Counted from the stretch's first letter, positions 34,915 to 45,629 are shown. The stretch is DNA of 64,000 nucleotides from Loktanella salsilacus (GCF_900114485.1 NZ_FOTF01000001.1:62001-126000), one strand, 5' to 3'. Notes: generated by a model not told the origin, from the letters alone. Program-made: numbers and translations.

Positions 34915-37434
34915 CTAGTAAAGCCCGCCCGAGGACAGCGTGCCAAAGGTGGCCTTGGGCCCGACCGTCGCGGTGCCGCCCCTGCTGGTGGTGACCTGAC
35001 GCGCAGCGCGGGGCACTTCGTCGACCAGCGGCAAATCGGCCGCCATGGCGAAACCACCATCGAAGGTGATGCCAAAGATCGGCTCTTCGCCCGGACGGAA
35101 GCATTCAGCAATCACGTTGTCGCCGCTGGCCCCATCACCCAGACGCGCGCCGGAAAAGCGGTCGATGTTGATGAATTGGCAGTCGGCCGGCACATGGAAC
35201 GCGCCGCCGCCGTATTTCTTGATCGCCTTGCCCATAAAGGCGTTGAACACCGGCGCACAAATGCCGCCGCCGGACGCCGATTTACCCATAGGACGCGGGT
35301 TGTCGAAACCGATGTAGCAGCCCGCGACGATGTTGGACGAAAAGCCAACAAACCACGCGTCTTTTTCGTCGTTCGTCGTACCGGTTTTACCCGCGATGGG
35401 CACAGGCAGATTGATCGCGTTCTTGGCGGTGCCGCGTTTAACGACGCCTTCCATCATGGACGTCAGCTGATAGGCCGTGATTTCGTTCATCACGCGCTGG
35501 CGATTGCTGGTGATGCGCGGGGCTTCACCGCTGGGCAGGCTGGCCAGTTGGCAGTCTTCGCAGACGCGCTGGTCGTGACGATAAACGGTGTTGCCATAGC
35601 GGTCCTGCACCCGGTCGACCAAGGTCGGTTCTACCCGCTCGCCGCCATTGGCGAACATGGCGTAGGCGGCGACCATCTTGAACAATGTCGTCTCATCCGA
35701 GCCGAGGGACGCGGCCAGCACACGGTTCATGTGATCGTAGACGCCGAATTTCTCGGCGTAGTTGGCGACAATGTCGATGCCGACCTCTTGCGCCAAACGC
35801 ACTGTCATCAGGTTGCGCGATTGTTCAATACCGGTCCGCAGCGGGGTCGGGCCGTAGAATTTGTTGGAATAGTTCTGCGGGCGCCAGACGCCTTGGGGTG
35901 TGTTAATTTCAATCGGGGCGTCGACGACGACCGTTGCGGGGGAATAACCCGAATCTAGCGCGGCGGCGAAAACAAAAGGTTTAAAGCTAGAGCCTGGCTG
36001 ACGCTTTGCCTGTGTGGCGCGGTTGAACACCGACGCCTGATAGGAAAAGCCACCCTGCATGGCCAAAACGCGGCCCGTGTTCACGTCCATCGCCATGAAC
36101 GCACCTTGCACTTGCGGCACTTGGCGCAGCGTCCAGCGGATGAACGCGCCGTCGCTGTCCTGCGTCATGCGGCGGATCAGCACGACATCGCCGGCCGTGA
36201 AATTGTCGGCAAAGCTGCCCTTCATCCAGGCGATATCGTCGCGCGGTACGGTATGGGGTTCGGCTTCGGTTTCCTCGACCCCCTCAATGCCGACGCGCAT
36301 GTTGGCGTCGCCAACCTCTAGCACAACGGCGGGGAACCATTCGTTTTCCAGCGTGATGTCGCGGGGGACTTCGGTTTCGGCCAAGGCCTTGCGCCAATCG
36401 GCTTCGGTGCCAAGCAAGGACGCATCAATCGTCTTGCCCGTACCGCGCCATGTCCCCTGCCCGCGGTCATAGCTTTCCAGCGCGCGCTGCAGCGCATGAG
36501 CAGCCTCGACCTGCAGGTCAGCGTCAACCGTCGCGCGGATCGCAAGACCGCCAGAAAAGAATTCATCCTCGCCGAAGTTCTGGCTGAGCTGGCGGCGAAT
36601 TTCGTCGGTGAAATAGTCGCGCGGCGGCAGTTCGGACCGAAAGCTTTCGTAGTCCCCCGATTGCACGGTGCGCAGCGGCGTGGCTTTTGCGGTCTCGTAG
36701 GCCGCGTCCTCGATATAGCCGTTTTCCCACATTTCGCGCAGGACAAAGTCGCGCCGCGCGATGGACCGGTCGTATTGGCGCACCGGGTCGTAGTCGGACG
36801 GGGCCTTAGGCAGCACGGCCAGATAAGCGGCCTCTTCCACGGTCAGATCTGACAGGGATTTGTTGAAATAGGTCAGCGAGGCAGCAGTGACGCCATAGCT
36901 GTTTTTGCCAAGAAAAATCTCGTTCAGGTAAAGCTCTAGGATCTTGTCCTTGGGCATCGCCCCCTCGATCCGGGTGGCGAGGATGATTTCCTTGATCTTA
37001 CGCTCGACCGAGCGGGAACCGTCGAGCAGGAAGTTCTTCATCACCTGCTGGGTGATGGTCGATGCGCCGCGCACGTCTTCGCCGCGCGATTTGACTGCTG
37101 CGACCAAAGCGGCCGCCATACCGCCTGCGTCGTAGCCGCCGTGGGTGTAAAAATTCTTATCCTCGGCGCTGATGAACGCTTGTTTCACCATGTCGGGGAT
37201 GTCTTCGGCGGGGGTGAACAGACGGCGTTCGACGGCGAATTCGTCGATGATCTGCCCTTCGCCCGAATAAATCCGGCTAATGGTTTTCGGCGTGTATTGC
37301 GCCAGCGTGTCATAGGATGGCAAGTCGCGGCCATACATATAGAAAATGCCGCCAAGACCCAGCGCCGCCATAGCAAGCCCAAGGCACAGCATCGAAAAGA
37401 TGCCGCCGAAAAATGACATGATAAAGCGGAGCAT
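34915..37434 (-). CDS. mrcA: Penicillin-binding protein 1A (class A, bifunctional)
   Basis: The 839-residue protein polymerises and crosslinks peptidoglycan. Near the N-terminus is a signal-anchor helix (about 6-33). The glycosyltransferase domain has the catalytic Glu91 in SAEDKNFYTHGG and the GASTITQQV motif. The transpeptidase domain has Ser482 (SSFK), an SRN motif and KTGTT near residue 682. All catalytic residues are present. It is encoded downstream of an AmiC-type amidase and upstream of prfB on the same strand, a conserved order in Rhodobacterales. Confidence 0.95.
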   Translation of the reverse strand: MLRFIMSFFGGIFSMLCLGLAMAALGLGGIFYMYGRDLPSYDTLAQYTPKTISRIYSGEGQIIDEFAVERRLFTPAEDIPDMVKQAFISAEDKNFYTHGGYDAGGMAAALVAAVKSRGEDVRGASTITQQVMKNFLLDGSRSVERKIKEIILATRIEGAMPKDKILELYLNEIFLGKNSYGVTAASLTYFNKSLSDLTVEEAAYLAVLPKAPSDYDPVRQYDRSIARRDFVLREMWENGYIEDAAYETAKATPLRTVQSGDYESFRSELPPRDYFTDEIRRQLSQNFGEDEFFSGGLAIRATVDADLQVEAAHALQRALESYDRGQGTWRGTGKTIDASLLGTEADWRKALAETEVPRDITLENEWFPAVVLEVGDANMRVGIEGVEETEAEPHTVPRDDIAWMKGSFADNFTAGDVVLIRRMTQDSDGAFIRWTLRQVPQVQGAFMAMDVNTGRVLAMQGGFSYQASVFNRATQAKRQPGSSFKPFVFAAALDSGYSPATVVVDAPIEINTPQGVWRPQNYSNKFYGPTPLRTGIEQSRNLMTVRLAQEVGIDIVANYAEKFGVYDHMNRVLAASLGSDETTLFKMVAAYAMFANGGERVEPTLVDRVQDRYGNTVYRHDQRVCEDCQLASLPSGEAPRITSNRQRVMNEITAYQLTSMMEGVVKRGTAKNAINLPVPIAGKTGTTNDEKDAWFVGFSSNIVAGCYIGFDNPRPMGKSASGGGICAPVFNAFMGKAIKKYGGGAFHVPADCQFINIDRFSGARLGDGASGDNVIAECFRPGEEPIFGITFDGGFAMAADLPLVDEVPRAARQVTTSRGGTATVGPKATFGTLSSGGLY

Positions 37435-37568
37435 GGCCGAAGACCCTTCTGTCGGATTGGCCCGCTTATAGGGCGGCCCCCGGCTGGCGTCAAAAGCAGA
37501 ACAGCGCAGTTTGCGTGAATACCTCCCTAAATCGGGGTCACATTAGCGCCAGCCGTCTTAATAATCCG

Positions 37569-38762
37569 TTATTGCCGCTTGAGCGGTGCGCGGGCAGCCT
37601 CGGCTTTGGCCCAATCTTGCAGGGCGGCGGTGATGCCCGCCACGATAGGCGCGCGGCCCTGCGGCGTGGACAAGGCGGTGCGGTCGGCGGCGTTGGACAG
37701 AAATCCAGCCTCGAGCAGGACAGACGGAAAGTCGGCGGCGTTCAGCACGGCAAGGCGTCCTTCACGGCGCGGGCGGCTGTTGACGCCAGCGCCAGTGCTG
37801 CGCAGACCCGTGATCAGCGCGTCCGCCAGACGGCGGGACGCGGGCGTGGTTTCGGCGCGGGCCATATCCATCAACACGGTGGCGACGCGGTCATCCTGCC
37901 CGGTCAGGTCGAGCCCGGTCAGCAGATCGCCGCGCTCGTGCCGCTCTGCCATGCGCTGCGCGGCGCGGTCCTGCCCTTCGGCGTTGAGGGTATAGGCAGA
38001 GGCCCCGCGGGTGACATCATCGTCCAGCGCATCCGCGTGCAGCGACAGCATGACGCCAGCGCCAGCGGCGCGGGCGATGGTCATGCGTTCTTCAAGCGGG
38101 ACAAAGTCGTCGGCGTTGCGGGTCAGCACGGCGCGCAGGGTGCCGCTGCGGTTGATCGCCTCGGCAACCTCGATCCCCAGTTGCAGCATCAAATCCGCCT
38201 CGTGGATTTTGCCGCGCGTGGCACCGGGGTCAACGCCGCCGTGGCCGGGGTCGATGGCGACAACCAGCGGCCCGCTGCGCTGGATGGGCGCGTCAAGGCT
38301 GACATCAGGGGTGTCCGGTGCATCCGGCGCGCCCGCGCTGGCGGCAAAGCTTGCCGCATCCGTGGGCATCATACGCAGACTAAGCCGCGCAGCCCCGGTT
38401 TGGTCGTCCACCGTCAGCCCCGCCTGCGCCACGGCGAGCGGGCTGCCCAAGGTCACGATCAGACGCGACCAGCCGGGGCGCAATGGGCCAAAGCTGACGT
38501 CCGTCGCGATCCCGTATTGCCACAAATCTTCGGGGATCAGGCCGCCAAAGTCGATTTCGCGAAAGTCGACGACCACGCGCATCGGATCGGCCAGCGTGAA
38601 CACGCGGTACGGCACGGTCTGGCTTAGCTGTAGGTCGACGCGCAGCCCCTGCCCTTCGTCCGCGATCCGGCTGGTCGCCGGATCAATACGGGCAAGCGCT
38701 GAAAAATCCTGCGCCGCCGCAGGTGCGGCCAGCAACAGGCAAAGCGCCAGTGTACGGATCAT
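37569..38762 (-). CDS. N-acetylmuramoyl-L-alanine amidase, AmiC type
   Basis: The 397-residue periplasmic enzyme removes peptides from glycan strands during daughter-cell separation. A signal peptide (1-17), an N-terminal AMIN-like beta domain (about 35-125) and the Amidase_3 domain (about 165-390) are visible. Zinc ligands His174 (DPGHGG), Glu188 (HEAD) and His242 (SLHAD) are intact, and the catalytic Glu lies in LLEAGFLSN. The upstream aminotransferase overlaps it by ATGA. mrcA follows downstream. Confidence 0.94.
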   Translation of the reverse strand: MIRTLALCLLLAAPAAAQDFSALARIDPATSRIADEGQGLRVDLQLSQTVPYRVFTLADPMRVVVDFREIDFGGLIPEDLWQYGIATDVSFGPLRPGWSRLIVTLGSPLAVAQAGLTVDDQTGAARLSLRMMPTDAASFAASAGAPDAPDTPDVSLDAPIQRSGPLVVAIDPGHGGVDPGATRGKIHEADLMLQLGIEVAEAINRSGTLRAVLTRNADDFVPLEERMTIARAAGAGVMLSLHADALDDDVTRGASAYTLNAEGQDRAAQRMAERHERGDLLTGLDLTGQDDRVATVLMDMARAETTPASRRLADALITGLRSTGAGVNSRPRREGRLAVLNAADFPSVLLEAGFLSNAADRTALSTPQGRAPIVAGITAALQDWAKAEAARAPLKRQ

Positions 38763-39901
38763 CCGCGTGCGGCCATGTAGCGGCGCAGACGCTCTAGCCC
38801 TTCGGCCATGTCGGCGGTGCGTCCGGCATAGGAAAAGCGCAGCCAGCGGTGGCCGTGGATCGGATCGAAATCCAGCCCCGGCGTCACAGCAACGCCTGCC
38901 TTGTCCAGAATATCGGCGGCCATGGCCCGGCTGTCATCCGAATGGGCTGAGATATCGGCGTAGATATAGAACGCGCCGTCCGGCGGCGCGATAGTGTCAA
39001 AGCCCGCCTGCGCCAGACCGTCCAGCAACAGCGTGCGGTTCGCCTGGTAGACGCTCAGGTTCGCGTCCAGCTCGTCCCGGCAATCCATCGCGTGCAACGC
39101 AAGGCGCTGGCTGGCGTGGGACGCGCAGATGAACATGTTCTGCGCCAGACGTTCCACCGTGCGAACGTGATCCTGCGGCACAACCATCCAGCCGCAACGC
39201 CAGCCGGTCATGCTGAAATACTTGGAAAAGCTGTTGATCACATAGGTGTCCTGCGTGACCTCAAGCGCGGAAACCGCCCGCGTGCCGTAACCGATGCCGT
39301 GATAAATCTCGTCCGAGATCAAGGCCGCATCGCGGGAAGAGCAGGCGTCGGCCAGCGCGGTCAGCTCGCCCTTATTCAGCATAGTGCCCGTGGGGTTCGC
39401 GGGGGAGGCAACGATCAAACCTGCCAGATCGTGAGCGGCGATGTCTTCGGGCTGCGGCTGATAGCGGCCGCGGGCGCGGGTTTCAATCTCGACCGGCTGC
39501 AAGCCCATTGCCTTTAGAATCTGGCGATAGCTGGGATAGCAGGGCAGCCCCAGCCCGACCCGCTCGCCATTGTCGAATAGCGCCGAAAACGCCAGCACAA
39601 AGGCGCCAGAGGCCCCGGCCGTGACCACAACCCGGCCCGGATCAAGATCGACGTCATAGATATCGCCGTAATGCTGGGCGATGCGGCGGCGCAGCGCTGG
39701 CAGGCCAAGGCCGACGGTATAGCCCAGCGGCGTTTCCAGATCAGCCTTGAGCGCCTCTAGCGCCGCGATGGGTGCGCCAGTGCCAGGCTGGCCGACTTCC
39801 ATGTGAATGATCGACCGGCCTGCGTCCTCTGCGGCGCGGGCGGCTTCCATGACGTCCATCACGATAAAGGGATCAACATTCCCCCGGGTTGAGCTGCGCA
39901 T
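38759..39901 (-). CDS. Class I/II pyridoxal-phosphate aminotransferase
   Basis: The 380-residue fold-type I enzyme binds PLP at Lys227 (SFSKYFSMTGWRCGW) and has SPANPTGT, DEIYHGIGYG and the C-terminal Arg in LRFSYAG for the substrate carboxylate. It belongs to the aspartate aminotransferase-like group; the amino-donor preference cannot be read from sequence. It is coupled to the amidase gene by ATGA, yet no functional link is obvious. Confidence 0.9.
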   Translation of the reverse strand: MRSSTRGNVDPFIVMDVMEAARAAEDAGRSIIHMEVGQPGTGAPIAALEALKADLETPLGYTVGLGLPALRRRIAQHYGDIYDVDLDPGRVVVTAGASGAFVLAFSALFDNGERVGLGLPCYPSYRQILKAMGLQPVEIETRARGRYQPQPEDIAAHDLAGLIVASPANPTGTMLNKGELTALADACSSRDAALISDEIYHGIGYGTRAVSALEVTQDTYVINSFSKYFSMTGWRCGWMVVPQDHVRTVERLAQNMFICASHASQRLALHAMDCRDELDANLSVYQANRTLLLDGLAQAGFDTIAPPDGAFYIYADISAHSDDSRAMAADILDKAGVAVTPGLDFDPIHGHRWLRFSYAGRTADMAEGLERLRRYMAARG

Positions 39902-40033
39902 CTTATGCCCCTACTGCTTTTGGCAACTTGTGCCCGCCAAGGCGGGGGTGCGTCAACCGCCTGCGCCATGCCGCCTTGGCAGTCCTGCCCCGATCTGCGC
40001 ATAATCAATGCGAACCGATAGAAAGTGACCCCC

Positions 40034-40762
40034 ATGTTCCGCACGCTGACAACCGCCGCCGCCCTGACCATGTCGCTGTCCCTGCCCGCGCTTGCACAGA
40101 CGCAGGATGACGCAGCCTTTGGCGAACGGGTGCGCGCCTATCTGATGGCCAATCCAGAGGTGATCATGGAAGCCGTCGGCGTGCTGCAACAGCGCGAAGA
40201 CGCCGCCGCCGCGCAAGCCGATCAGGATATGCTGGTGTCGCAAACCGACGCCCTGCTGAACGACGGGTTCAGCTGGGTCGGCGGCAACCCGGACGGCGAT
40301 ATCACCGTGGTCGAATTCATGGATTACCGCTGCGGATACTGCAAAAAAGCCTTTCCAGAGGTCGAAAGCCTGCTGTCCGCCGACGGCAACATCCGCTTTA
40401 TCGTGAAAGAATTCCCGATCCTGGGCGAACAGTCGGTGCTTGGCTCTCAGTTCGCGATTGCGGCGCATATGATCGGCGGCGATGACGCCTACGAGGCGGT
40501 CCACGAGACGCTGATGAACTATAACGGAGAGATCACCGCAGAAAGCCTGAGCCGTCTGGCCGATAGCCTTGATATGGACGGCGAAGCCATCATCGCCAAG
40601 ATGAGCGACCCAGAGGTTGCGCGCAGGATCACAGCGAACCGGGCGCTTGGCCAGGCGCTTGATATCTCTGGCACACCGACCTTTGTCATTCAGGACCAGA
40701 TGGTGCGCGGTTATGTGCCGGTCGATCAGATGCAGCAACTTGTGGATCAATTGCGCGGCTAA
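40034..40762 (+). CDS. DsbA-family thiol-disulfide oxidoreductase
   Basis: The 242-residue protein has a signal peptide (1-23, ending LPALA). A helical N-terminal extension (about 28-70, with YLMANPEVIMEAV) follows, as in the DsbA/ScsC-like group. The thioredoxin fold comes next with the active site CGYC (Cys100, Cys103) and cis-proline in SGTPTFV. It works in the periplasm to form or shuffle disulfides. The ATG at 40034 is preferred over a GTG nine bases earlier, because it starts the signal peptide. It is transcribed divergently from the aminotransferase. Confidence 0.9.
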   Translation: MFRTLTTAAALTMSLSLPALAQTQDDAAFGERVRAYLMANPEVIMEAVGVLQQREDAAAAQADQDMLVSQTDALLNDGFSWVGGNPDGDITVVEFMDYRCGYCKKAFPEVESLLSADGNIRFIVKEFPILGEQSVLGSQFAIAAHMIGGDDAYEAVHETLMNYNGEITAESLSRLADSLDMDGEAIIAKMSDPEVARRITANRALGQALDISGTPTFVIQDQMVRGYVPVDQMQQLVDQLRG

Positions 40763-40832
40763 CGCCGATTTGACTGGTCGGCATGCGGACTTGTCCTAGG
40801 TTAGCGACAACGCCAACCAACGGGAGAGTCCC

Positions 40833-41624
40833 ATGACCACCACACGCCGCCACTTCCTTGCGACCTCTGCTGCCGCAGCGGGCGCTGTCACGCTGCTGCC
40901 TTATGCCGCAATGGCTGCTGCCCATGCCGGTGACGTCTATGCCACCAACGCTGGCGACGTCACCGTCTATCCGATCGACCATGCGTCCATCGTCATGACA
41001 ACGCCCGTTGGCACCTTGTATGTCGATCCGATTGGCGATGCGTCCTTGTATGCCGATCACGGCACACCGGACCTGATCCTTGTCACGCACGAGCATGGCG
41101 ATCACTACAACGCCGAAACGCTGGCGGCGATCGTGGGTGAAAACACACAGATCATCACCAACCCTGCCGTCTTTGCGATGCTGCCCGACGATCTGAAGGC
41201 CAAAGCGACCGAGATGGCCAATGGCGTCAGCGGCGAATACAACGGCATGGCGATCGATGCGATCCCCGCCTACAACATTACCGAAGACCGGATGAAGTAT
41301 CACCCGCAGGGCCGCGACAACGGCTATGTCCTGAGCTTTGACGGCCTGCGCGTCTATGTCTCTGGCGACACTGAAGACACGCCAGAAATGCGCGCGCTGG
41401 AAAACATCGACGTGGCGTTCATCAGCATGAACCTGCCCTTCACGATGGACAAAGACTCCGCCGCATCCGCCGTGGCTGAATTCATGCCAACATACGTCTA
41501 CCCCTACCACTACCGCGGCCAAGATGGCGGCACGCAGAACCCAGAAGAGTTCGCGGCACTGGTTGGCGACACAGCGACCGTGGTCATCGCACCGTGGTAT
41601 GCAGGCGACGTGATGCCGGGCTAA
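40833..41624 (+). CDS. Tat-exported metallo-beta-lactamase-fold hydrolase
   Basis: The 263-residue protein has a twin-arginine signal (TTRRHFLATSAAAAGAV, residues 2-18) and a UlaG-like metallo-hydrolase fold. The zinc motif is HEHGDH (86-91); further ligands are in VSGDTED, and YPYHYRG lies near the end. Tat export suggests folding with bound metal before transfer. The substrate is unknown. It lies 70 bases after the DsbA-like gene on the same strand and is closed by a strong terminator. Confidence 0.9.
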   Translation: MTTTRRHFLATSAAAAGAVTLLPYAAMAAAHAGDVYATNAGDVTVYPIDHASIVMTTPVGTLYVDPIGDASLYADHGTPDLILVTHEHGDHYNAETLAAIVGENTQIITNPAVFAMLPDDLKAKATEMANGVSGEYNGMAIDAIPAYNITEDRMKYHPQGRDNGYVLSFDGLRVYVSGDTEDTPEMRALENIDVAFISMNLPFTMDKDSAASAVAEFMPTYVYPYHYRGQDGGTQNPEEFAALVGDTATVVIAPWYAGDVMPG

Positions 41625-41646
41625 GTCGCGTCAGACTTAGAACGAC

Positions 41647-41683
41647 AAAGGGGGCGCTGGTGAAAACCAGCGCCCCCTTTTTT
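41647..41683. terminator. Strong intrinsic terminator between the hydrolase gene and ispG
   Basis: A 15-bp perfect stem AAAGGGGGCGCTGGT/ACCAGCGCCCCCTTT (loop GAAA) is followed by TTT. The reverse strand also ends in a T-run, so it can serve ispG. Confidence 0.93.
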
Positions 41684-41703
41684 AATTGCTACACTGGCAG
41701 GGA

Positions 41704-42834
41704 TTAGGCGGTTTCAGCCTTAACCTTAGATGCTTCCAGCTCTGCCGCTTTCTTTTCAACCTGTTCGACGATGTGTTCGATCATCGCGTCATTGCCCAGC
41801 TTGTGGCTTTGCTTGCCCGCCAGATAGACCATGCCGGACCCGTTGCCGCCGCCGGTAAAGCCCACGTCGGTCATCAGCGCCTCGCCGGGGCCGTTCACAA
41901 CGCAGCCGATAATGCTAAGGCTCATCGGGGTCTTGATATGCTCTAGCCGCAGCTCTAGCGCCTCAACCGTTTTGATCACGTCAAAGCCTTGGCGGGCGCA
42001 GGACGGGCAAGAGATGATGTTCACGCCCCGGTGGCGCAGGCCAAGGGATTTGAGGATCTCGAACCCCATCTTGACCTCTTGCACGGGATCGGCGGACAAG
42101 GACACGCGGATCGTGTCACCGATGCCAGCCCACAGCAGGTTGCCCATGCCGATGGCGGATTTGACGGTGCCGGAAATCAGACCCCCTGCTTCGGTGATAC
42201 CCAGATGGATTGGTGCGTCGGTCAGATCGGCCAGCTGCTGATAGGCGGCGGCAGCCATGAAAACATCCGATGCTTTGCAGCTGATCTTAAACTCGTGGAA
42301 ATCATTGTCTTGCAGGATCTTAATATGATCCATGCCGCTTTCAACCATCGCATCGGGCGTCGGCTCGCCGTATTTGTCCAGCAGGTGCCGTTCCAGCGAT
42401 CCGGCGTTCACGCCAATGCGGATGCTGCAGTTGTGATCGCGCGCGGCCTTGATGACCTCTTTCACGCGCTTTTCGTCGCCGATGTTGCCGGGGTTGATCC
42501 GCAGACAGGCCGCGCCCGCCTCTGCCGCCTCGATCCCGCGTTTGTAGTGGAAATGGATGTCCGCGACGATTGGCACGCTGACCTCTGGCACGATCAGCTT
42601 CAGCGCCTTGGCCGAGGCTTCGTCCGGGACCGACACGCGGACAATATCGCAGCCCGCATCCACCGCCGCCTGAATTTGCGCGATGGTGCCTTTGACGTCG
42701 GTGGTCAGGGTGTTGGTCATCGTCTGCACCGTAATCGGCGCGCCGCCCCCAACAGGGACGTTGCCCACCATGATCTGGCGGCTTTTGCGGCGTTCGATAT
42801 GGCGCCAAGGGCGAATGGAATGCAGGTCCGACAT
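41704..42834 (-). CDS. ispG: 4-Hydroxy-3-methylbut-2-enyl-diphosphate synthase (flavodoxin)
   Basis: IspG (GcpE) performs the sixth step of the MEP isoprenoid pathway with a [4Fe-4S] cluster. Cluster ligands are Cys276 and Cys279 (CPSCARQG) and Cys311 (GCVVNGPGE). The N-terminal TIM-barrel part has [11 protein letters not shown] and RINPGNIG. Length (376) is standard. It lies downstream of the RodZ-like and hemA genes on the same strand, an order I recall from related genomes. Confidence 0.97.
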   Translation of the reverse strand: MSDLHSIRPWRHIERRKSRQIMVGNVPVGGGAPITVQTMTNTLTTDVKGTIAQIQAAVDAGCDIVRVSVPDEASAKALKLIVPEVSVPIVADIHFHYKRGIEAAEAGAACLRINPGNIGDEKRVKEVIKAARDHNCSIRIGVNAGSLERHLLDKYGEPTPDAMVESGMDHIKILQDNDFHEFKISCKASDVFMAAAAYQQLADLTDAPIHLGITEAGGLISGTVKSAIGMGNLLWAGIGDTIRVSLSADPVQEVKMGFEILKSLGLRHRGVNIISCPSCARQGFDVIKTVEALELRLEHIKTPMSLSIIGCVVNGPGEALMTDVGFTGGGNGSGMVYLAGKQSHKLGNDAMIEHIVEQVEKKAAELEASKVKAETA

Positions 42835-42906
42835 GACGGTCTTTCGAAAAGGGACTTTGCCCTTAACTAGGTCCTTGCCCGCCTGCCAGCAACCGCCTTG
42901 CGGCGG

Positions 42907-44121
42907 TTATTCGGTGACGACGGCTTCTGCGACGTTCACAATGGCGCGCAGGTCGCCGTCGCTGTTCAGATCAGCCACCGCAAATTTCTGCGTCAGGTTG
43001 TCAACGGACAGCGCAAGGTTCGACGTCACAGTGCCGTTCGGGCCAGCGGGGCCGTAGTGCTGACCGTTGACCGCGAAATAAACCGCGCCGCTTTCGCCAA
43101 CGCGCAGGGTCGCGGGCTCTTCTGTCGCGGGCAGCGCAAAGGTGTCGCCGGCGTTCATGATGCCTTCGAAGATAATTGAATTGTCAGCCGTGCGCACGCG
43201 CACCCAGGCAGGGCGCACAGCGACAAGCTGGACCTCTGGCACCGGGCCTTCGCTGACTTGGATGGCAGGCTGCGCAGCAGCGTCACCCGGCAGCGGCGGC
43301 GCAGCGGTCGTATCGGCCAGCGCCTGACGCAGGCTGTGATCCACGGCCAGCGTGCCTAGCGTGCTGGATGTGCCCGGCAGCAATGTCGAAATCGGCGCAT
43401 CGCGTGCGACCAGCACCGGGACGTCCAACGCCTGCGGGCGATACAAACGGTCCAGCGCCTCTGGCGTGGGGGCGGCGAAATCAGGAGAGTCGGTGCCAGC
43501 GTCTGCGATCTGCGATGCACCCGCCAAAGGGTCGAGGTCAGACAGCACAACGGGGGTCTGATCCACGGGGGCTAGACGCACTTTTTGCACCTCTTGCAGG
43601 ACGGAATAGCCGCCGTAGCCAAGTCCGCCGATCAGGGCAACCAGCACCAGCAACGATCCGACAGCGCCCGGTTCGATGCCAGAAAACATGCGGTCCCCAT
43701 GGGGGATAAAGGGCGTGGCCGAGGCGGAAAAGATATCCTTGCCCATCGGTGTGCGCTGCGCCTGAAATCTGGCAGGCTTGGCCGACGACGCCGCCGCGGA
43801 CATGCCGTGCGCCGTGCTGAACCCGCTTTCGCGGCAAAATGTTTCAAACGCAGAATCGGGGTCCATTTTCAGATAGCGCGCATAGGACCGCACATATCCG
43901 GCAATGAATCCGGGTGTATCAAAGGCCGAGGGGTCAGCATTTTCGATCGCGGAAATATAGGCCGCCTTGATCTTCAGCTCGCGCTGCACATCAAGCAGGC
44001 TTTTGCCCATCGTCGCACGTTCGCCGCGCATCATATCACCAAGACGCATGTCGAAAGCGTCGAAACCTTTAGTTTCAACGTCCGCGACCGCCTTTGCGCG
44101 CCGAAAGCTTTTTACGATCAT
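42907..44121 (-). CDS. RodZ-like membrane-anchored helix-turn-helix protein
   Basis: The 404-residue protein has a cytoplasmic helix-turn-helix domain of the HTH_25 type (about 24-92, with MGKSLLDVQRELKIKAAYIS), one membrane helix (153-175) and a periplasmic part ending in a DUF4115 beta domain (WVRVRTADNSIIFEGIMNAG near the end). RodZ links MreB filaments to the wall-elongation machinery, so a cell-shape role is inferred. The start at 44121 (MIVKSFRRAK) has GGCGGA upstream. It sits between hemA and ispG. Confidence 0.85.
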   Translation of the reverse strand: MIVKSFRRAKAVADVETKGFDAFDMRLGDMMRGERATMGKSLLDVQRELKIKAAYISAIENADPSAFDTPGFIAGYVRSYARYLKMDPDSAFETFCRESGFSTAHGMSAAASSAKPARFQAQRTPMGKDIFSASATPFIPHGDRMFSGIEPGAVGSLLVLVALIGGLGYGGYSVLQEVQKVRLAPVDQTPVVLSDLDPLAGASQIADAGTDSPDFAAPTPEALDRLYRPQALDVPVLVARDAPISTLLPGTSSTLGTLAVDHSLRQALADTTAAPPLPGDAAAQPAIQVSEGPVPEVQLVAVRPAWVRVRTADNSIIFEGIMNAGDTFALPATEEPATLRVGESGAVYFAVNGQHYGPAGPNGTVTSNLALSVDNLTQKFAVADLNSDGDLRAIVNVAEAVVTE

Positions 44122-44249
44122 TATCGTTCCGCCGTGTGCCTGCCCCGAGTTCAACCGTAGATTACGATCCCACCTTAGTCGAATCATCTCTTAAAGATTG
44201 ATTAATCACCATGTATCACACGGTTCTGTGTTGTGCACTTGCAGAAAAG

Positions 44250-45473
44250 TTAGCCCGCCATATCGGCGCGATTCAGCGCACAATGCGACCAAAGGTTATC
44301 CAACGCGGTCACAAGGGCGTCCATTTCCTTGGGCCCATGCACGGGAGAGGGCGTAAAGCGCAGCCGCTCTGTGCCGCGCGGGACGGTCGGGAAATTGATC
44401 GGCTGCACGTAGATCCCGAACCGGTCCAACAACATATCGGACATCAGCTTGGTGTGCTTGGGATCGCCCACCATCAGCGGCACGATATGGCTGCCGTGAT
44501 CAATGATCGGCAAGCCAAGCCCCTTAAGGCGCAATTTCAAGATCTTAGCCTGTGTTTGCTGCGCATCACGCAGGCCCTGATCGGTTTTCAGATGCTTGAC
44601 GCTGGCCGCCGCACCCGCTGCCACAGCAGGCGGTAGGGACGTGGTAAAGATAAAGCCCGGCGCATAGGACCGCACCGCGTCACACATCTTAGCCGATGCC
44701 GCGATATAGCCGCCCATCACGCCGTAAGCCTTGGCCAGCGTGCCGTTGATGATGTCGATCCGGTCCATCAGGCCGTCACGCTCTGCCACCCCTGCCCCGC
44801 GCGGGCCGTACATGCCGACGGCATGGACTTCGTCGATATAGGTCAGGGCACCGAATTCTTCGGCCAGATCGCAGATTTCACCGATGGGGCCAAAGTCGCC
44901 ATCCATCGAATAGATCGATTCGAAGGCGATCAGCTTGGGCGTCTCGGGATCATCGGCGGCCAAAAGCTCGCGCAGATGCGCCAGATCGTTGTGGCGGAAA
45001 ATCCGCTTGGCCCCGCCATTGCGGCGCACGCCTTCAATCATGGACGCGTGGTTCAGCGCGTCGGAATAGATGATCAGACCGGGGAACAGCTTTGGCAGCG
45101 TGCTCAGCGTTGCGTCATTGGCGATATAGGCGCTGGTGAACAGCAGCGCCGCCTCTTTGCCATGCAGATCGGCCAGTTCGGCCTCTAGCTGCTTGTGATA
45201 AACCGTGGTGCCCGAAATGTTGCGCGTCCCGCCAGAGCCTGCACCGGTGGCGTCCAGCGCCTCGTGCATGGCCGTCAGCACAACCGGGTGCTGGCCCATG
45301 CCCAGATAATCGTTGCCGCACCACACCGTGACCGGTGCCTTGCTGCCGTCGGGCTTGTTCCAGACCGCATGGGGGAACTGGCCCCGCGTGCGCTCGATGT
45401 CGATGAAGGTACGGTAACGCCCCTCGTCATGAAGCCGATTGATCGCGGTCGAGAGGGCTGCGTCGTAGTTCAC
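44250..45473 (-). CDS. hemA: 5-Aminolevulinate synthase
   Basis: ALAS condenses glycine and succinyl-CoA to 5-aminolevulinate, the first committed step of tetrapyrrole synthesis by the C4 (Shemin) route of alphaproteobacteria. The 407-residue PLP enzyme has its cofactor lysine at Lys248 ([10 protein letters not shown]), the same number as in Rhodobacter capsulatus. It also has [11 protein letters not shown] (near 79-89) and [11 protein letters not shown]. Divergent from the M20 dipeptidase gene; a FNR-like half-palindrome lies in the shared region. Photosynthesis genes are not seen here. Confidence 0.97.
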   Translation of the reverse strand: MNYDAALSTAINRLHDEGRYRTFIDIERTRGQFPHAVWNKPDGSKAPVTVWCGNDYLGMGQHPVVLTAMHEALDATGAGSGGTRNISGTTVYHKQLEAELADLHGKEAALLFTSAYIANDATLSTLPKLFPGLIIYSDALNHASMIEGVRRNGGAKRIFRHNDLAHLRELLAADDPETPKLIAFESIYSMDGDFGPIGEICDLAEEFGALTYIDEVHAVGMYGPRGAGVAERDGLMDRIDIINGTLAKAYGVMGGYIAASAKMCDAVRSYAPGFIFTTSLPPAVAAGAAASVKHLKTDQGLRDAQQTQAKILKLRLKGLGLPIIDHGSHIVPLMVGDPKHTKLMSDMLLDRFGIYVQPINFPTVPRGTERLRFTPSPVHGPKEMDALVTALDNLWSHCALNRADMAG

Positions 45474-45615
45474 CGGTTATCCTTTCGAAAGTGCGATACC
45501 TCCGGCAACCAGCAGCGGGACGTATCTTGATTTCCGCATGCATATAGGCCCAATGCCCGGCGATCAACACGCGACCTGTTGTCACCGTACCTTAAAGCCT
45601 TAAAAAGTCGCCGCT

Positions 45616-45629
45616 TTGATCTAGCGCAA
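45616..45629. promoter_or_regulatory. Weak FnrL-like site upstream of hemA
   Basis: TTGAT-CTAG-CGCAA matches the FNR consensus TTGAT-N4-ATCAA at 8 of 10 positions, 143 bases before the hemA start. hemA is FnrL-controlled in Rhodobacter sphaeroides, which makes it worth noting, but two mismatches leave it uncertain. Confidence 0.3.
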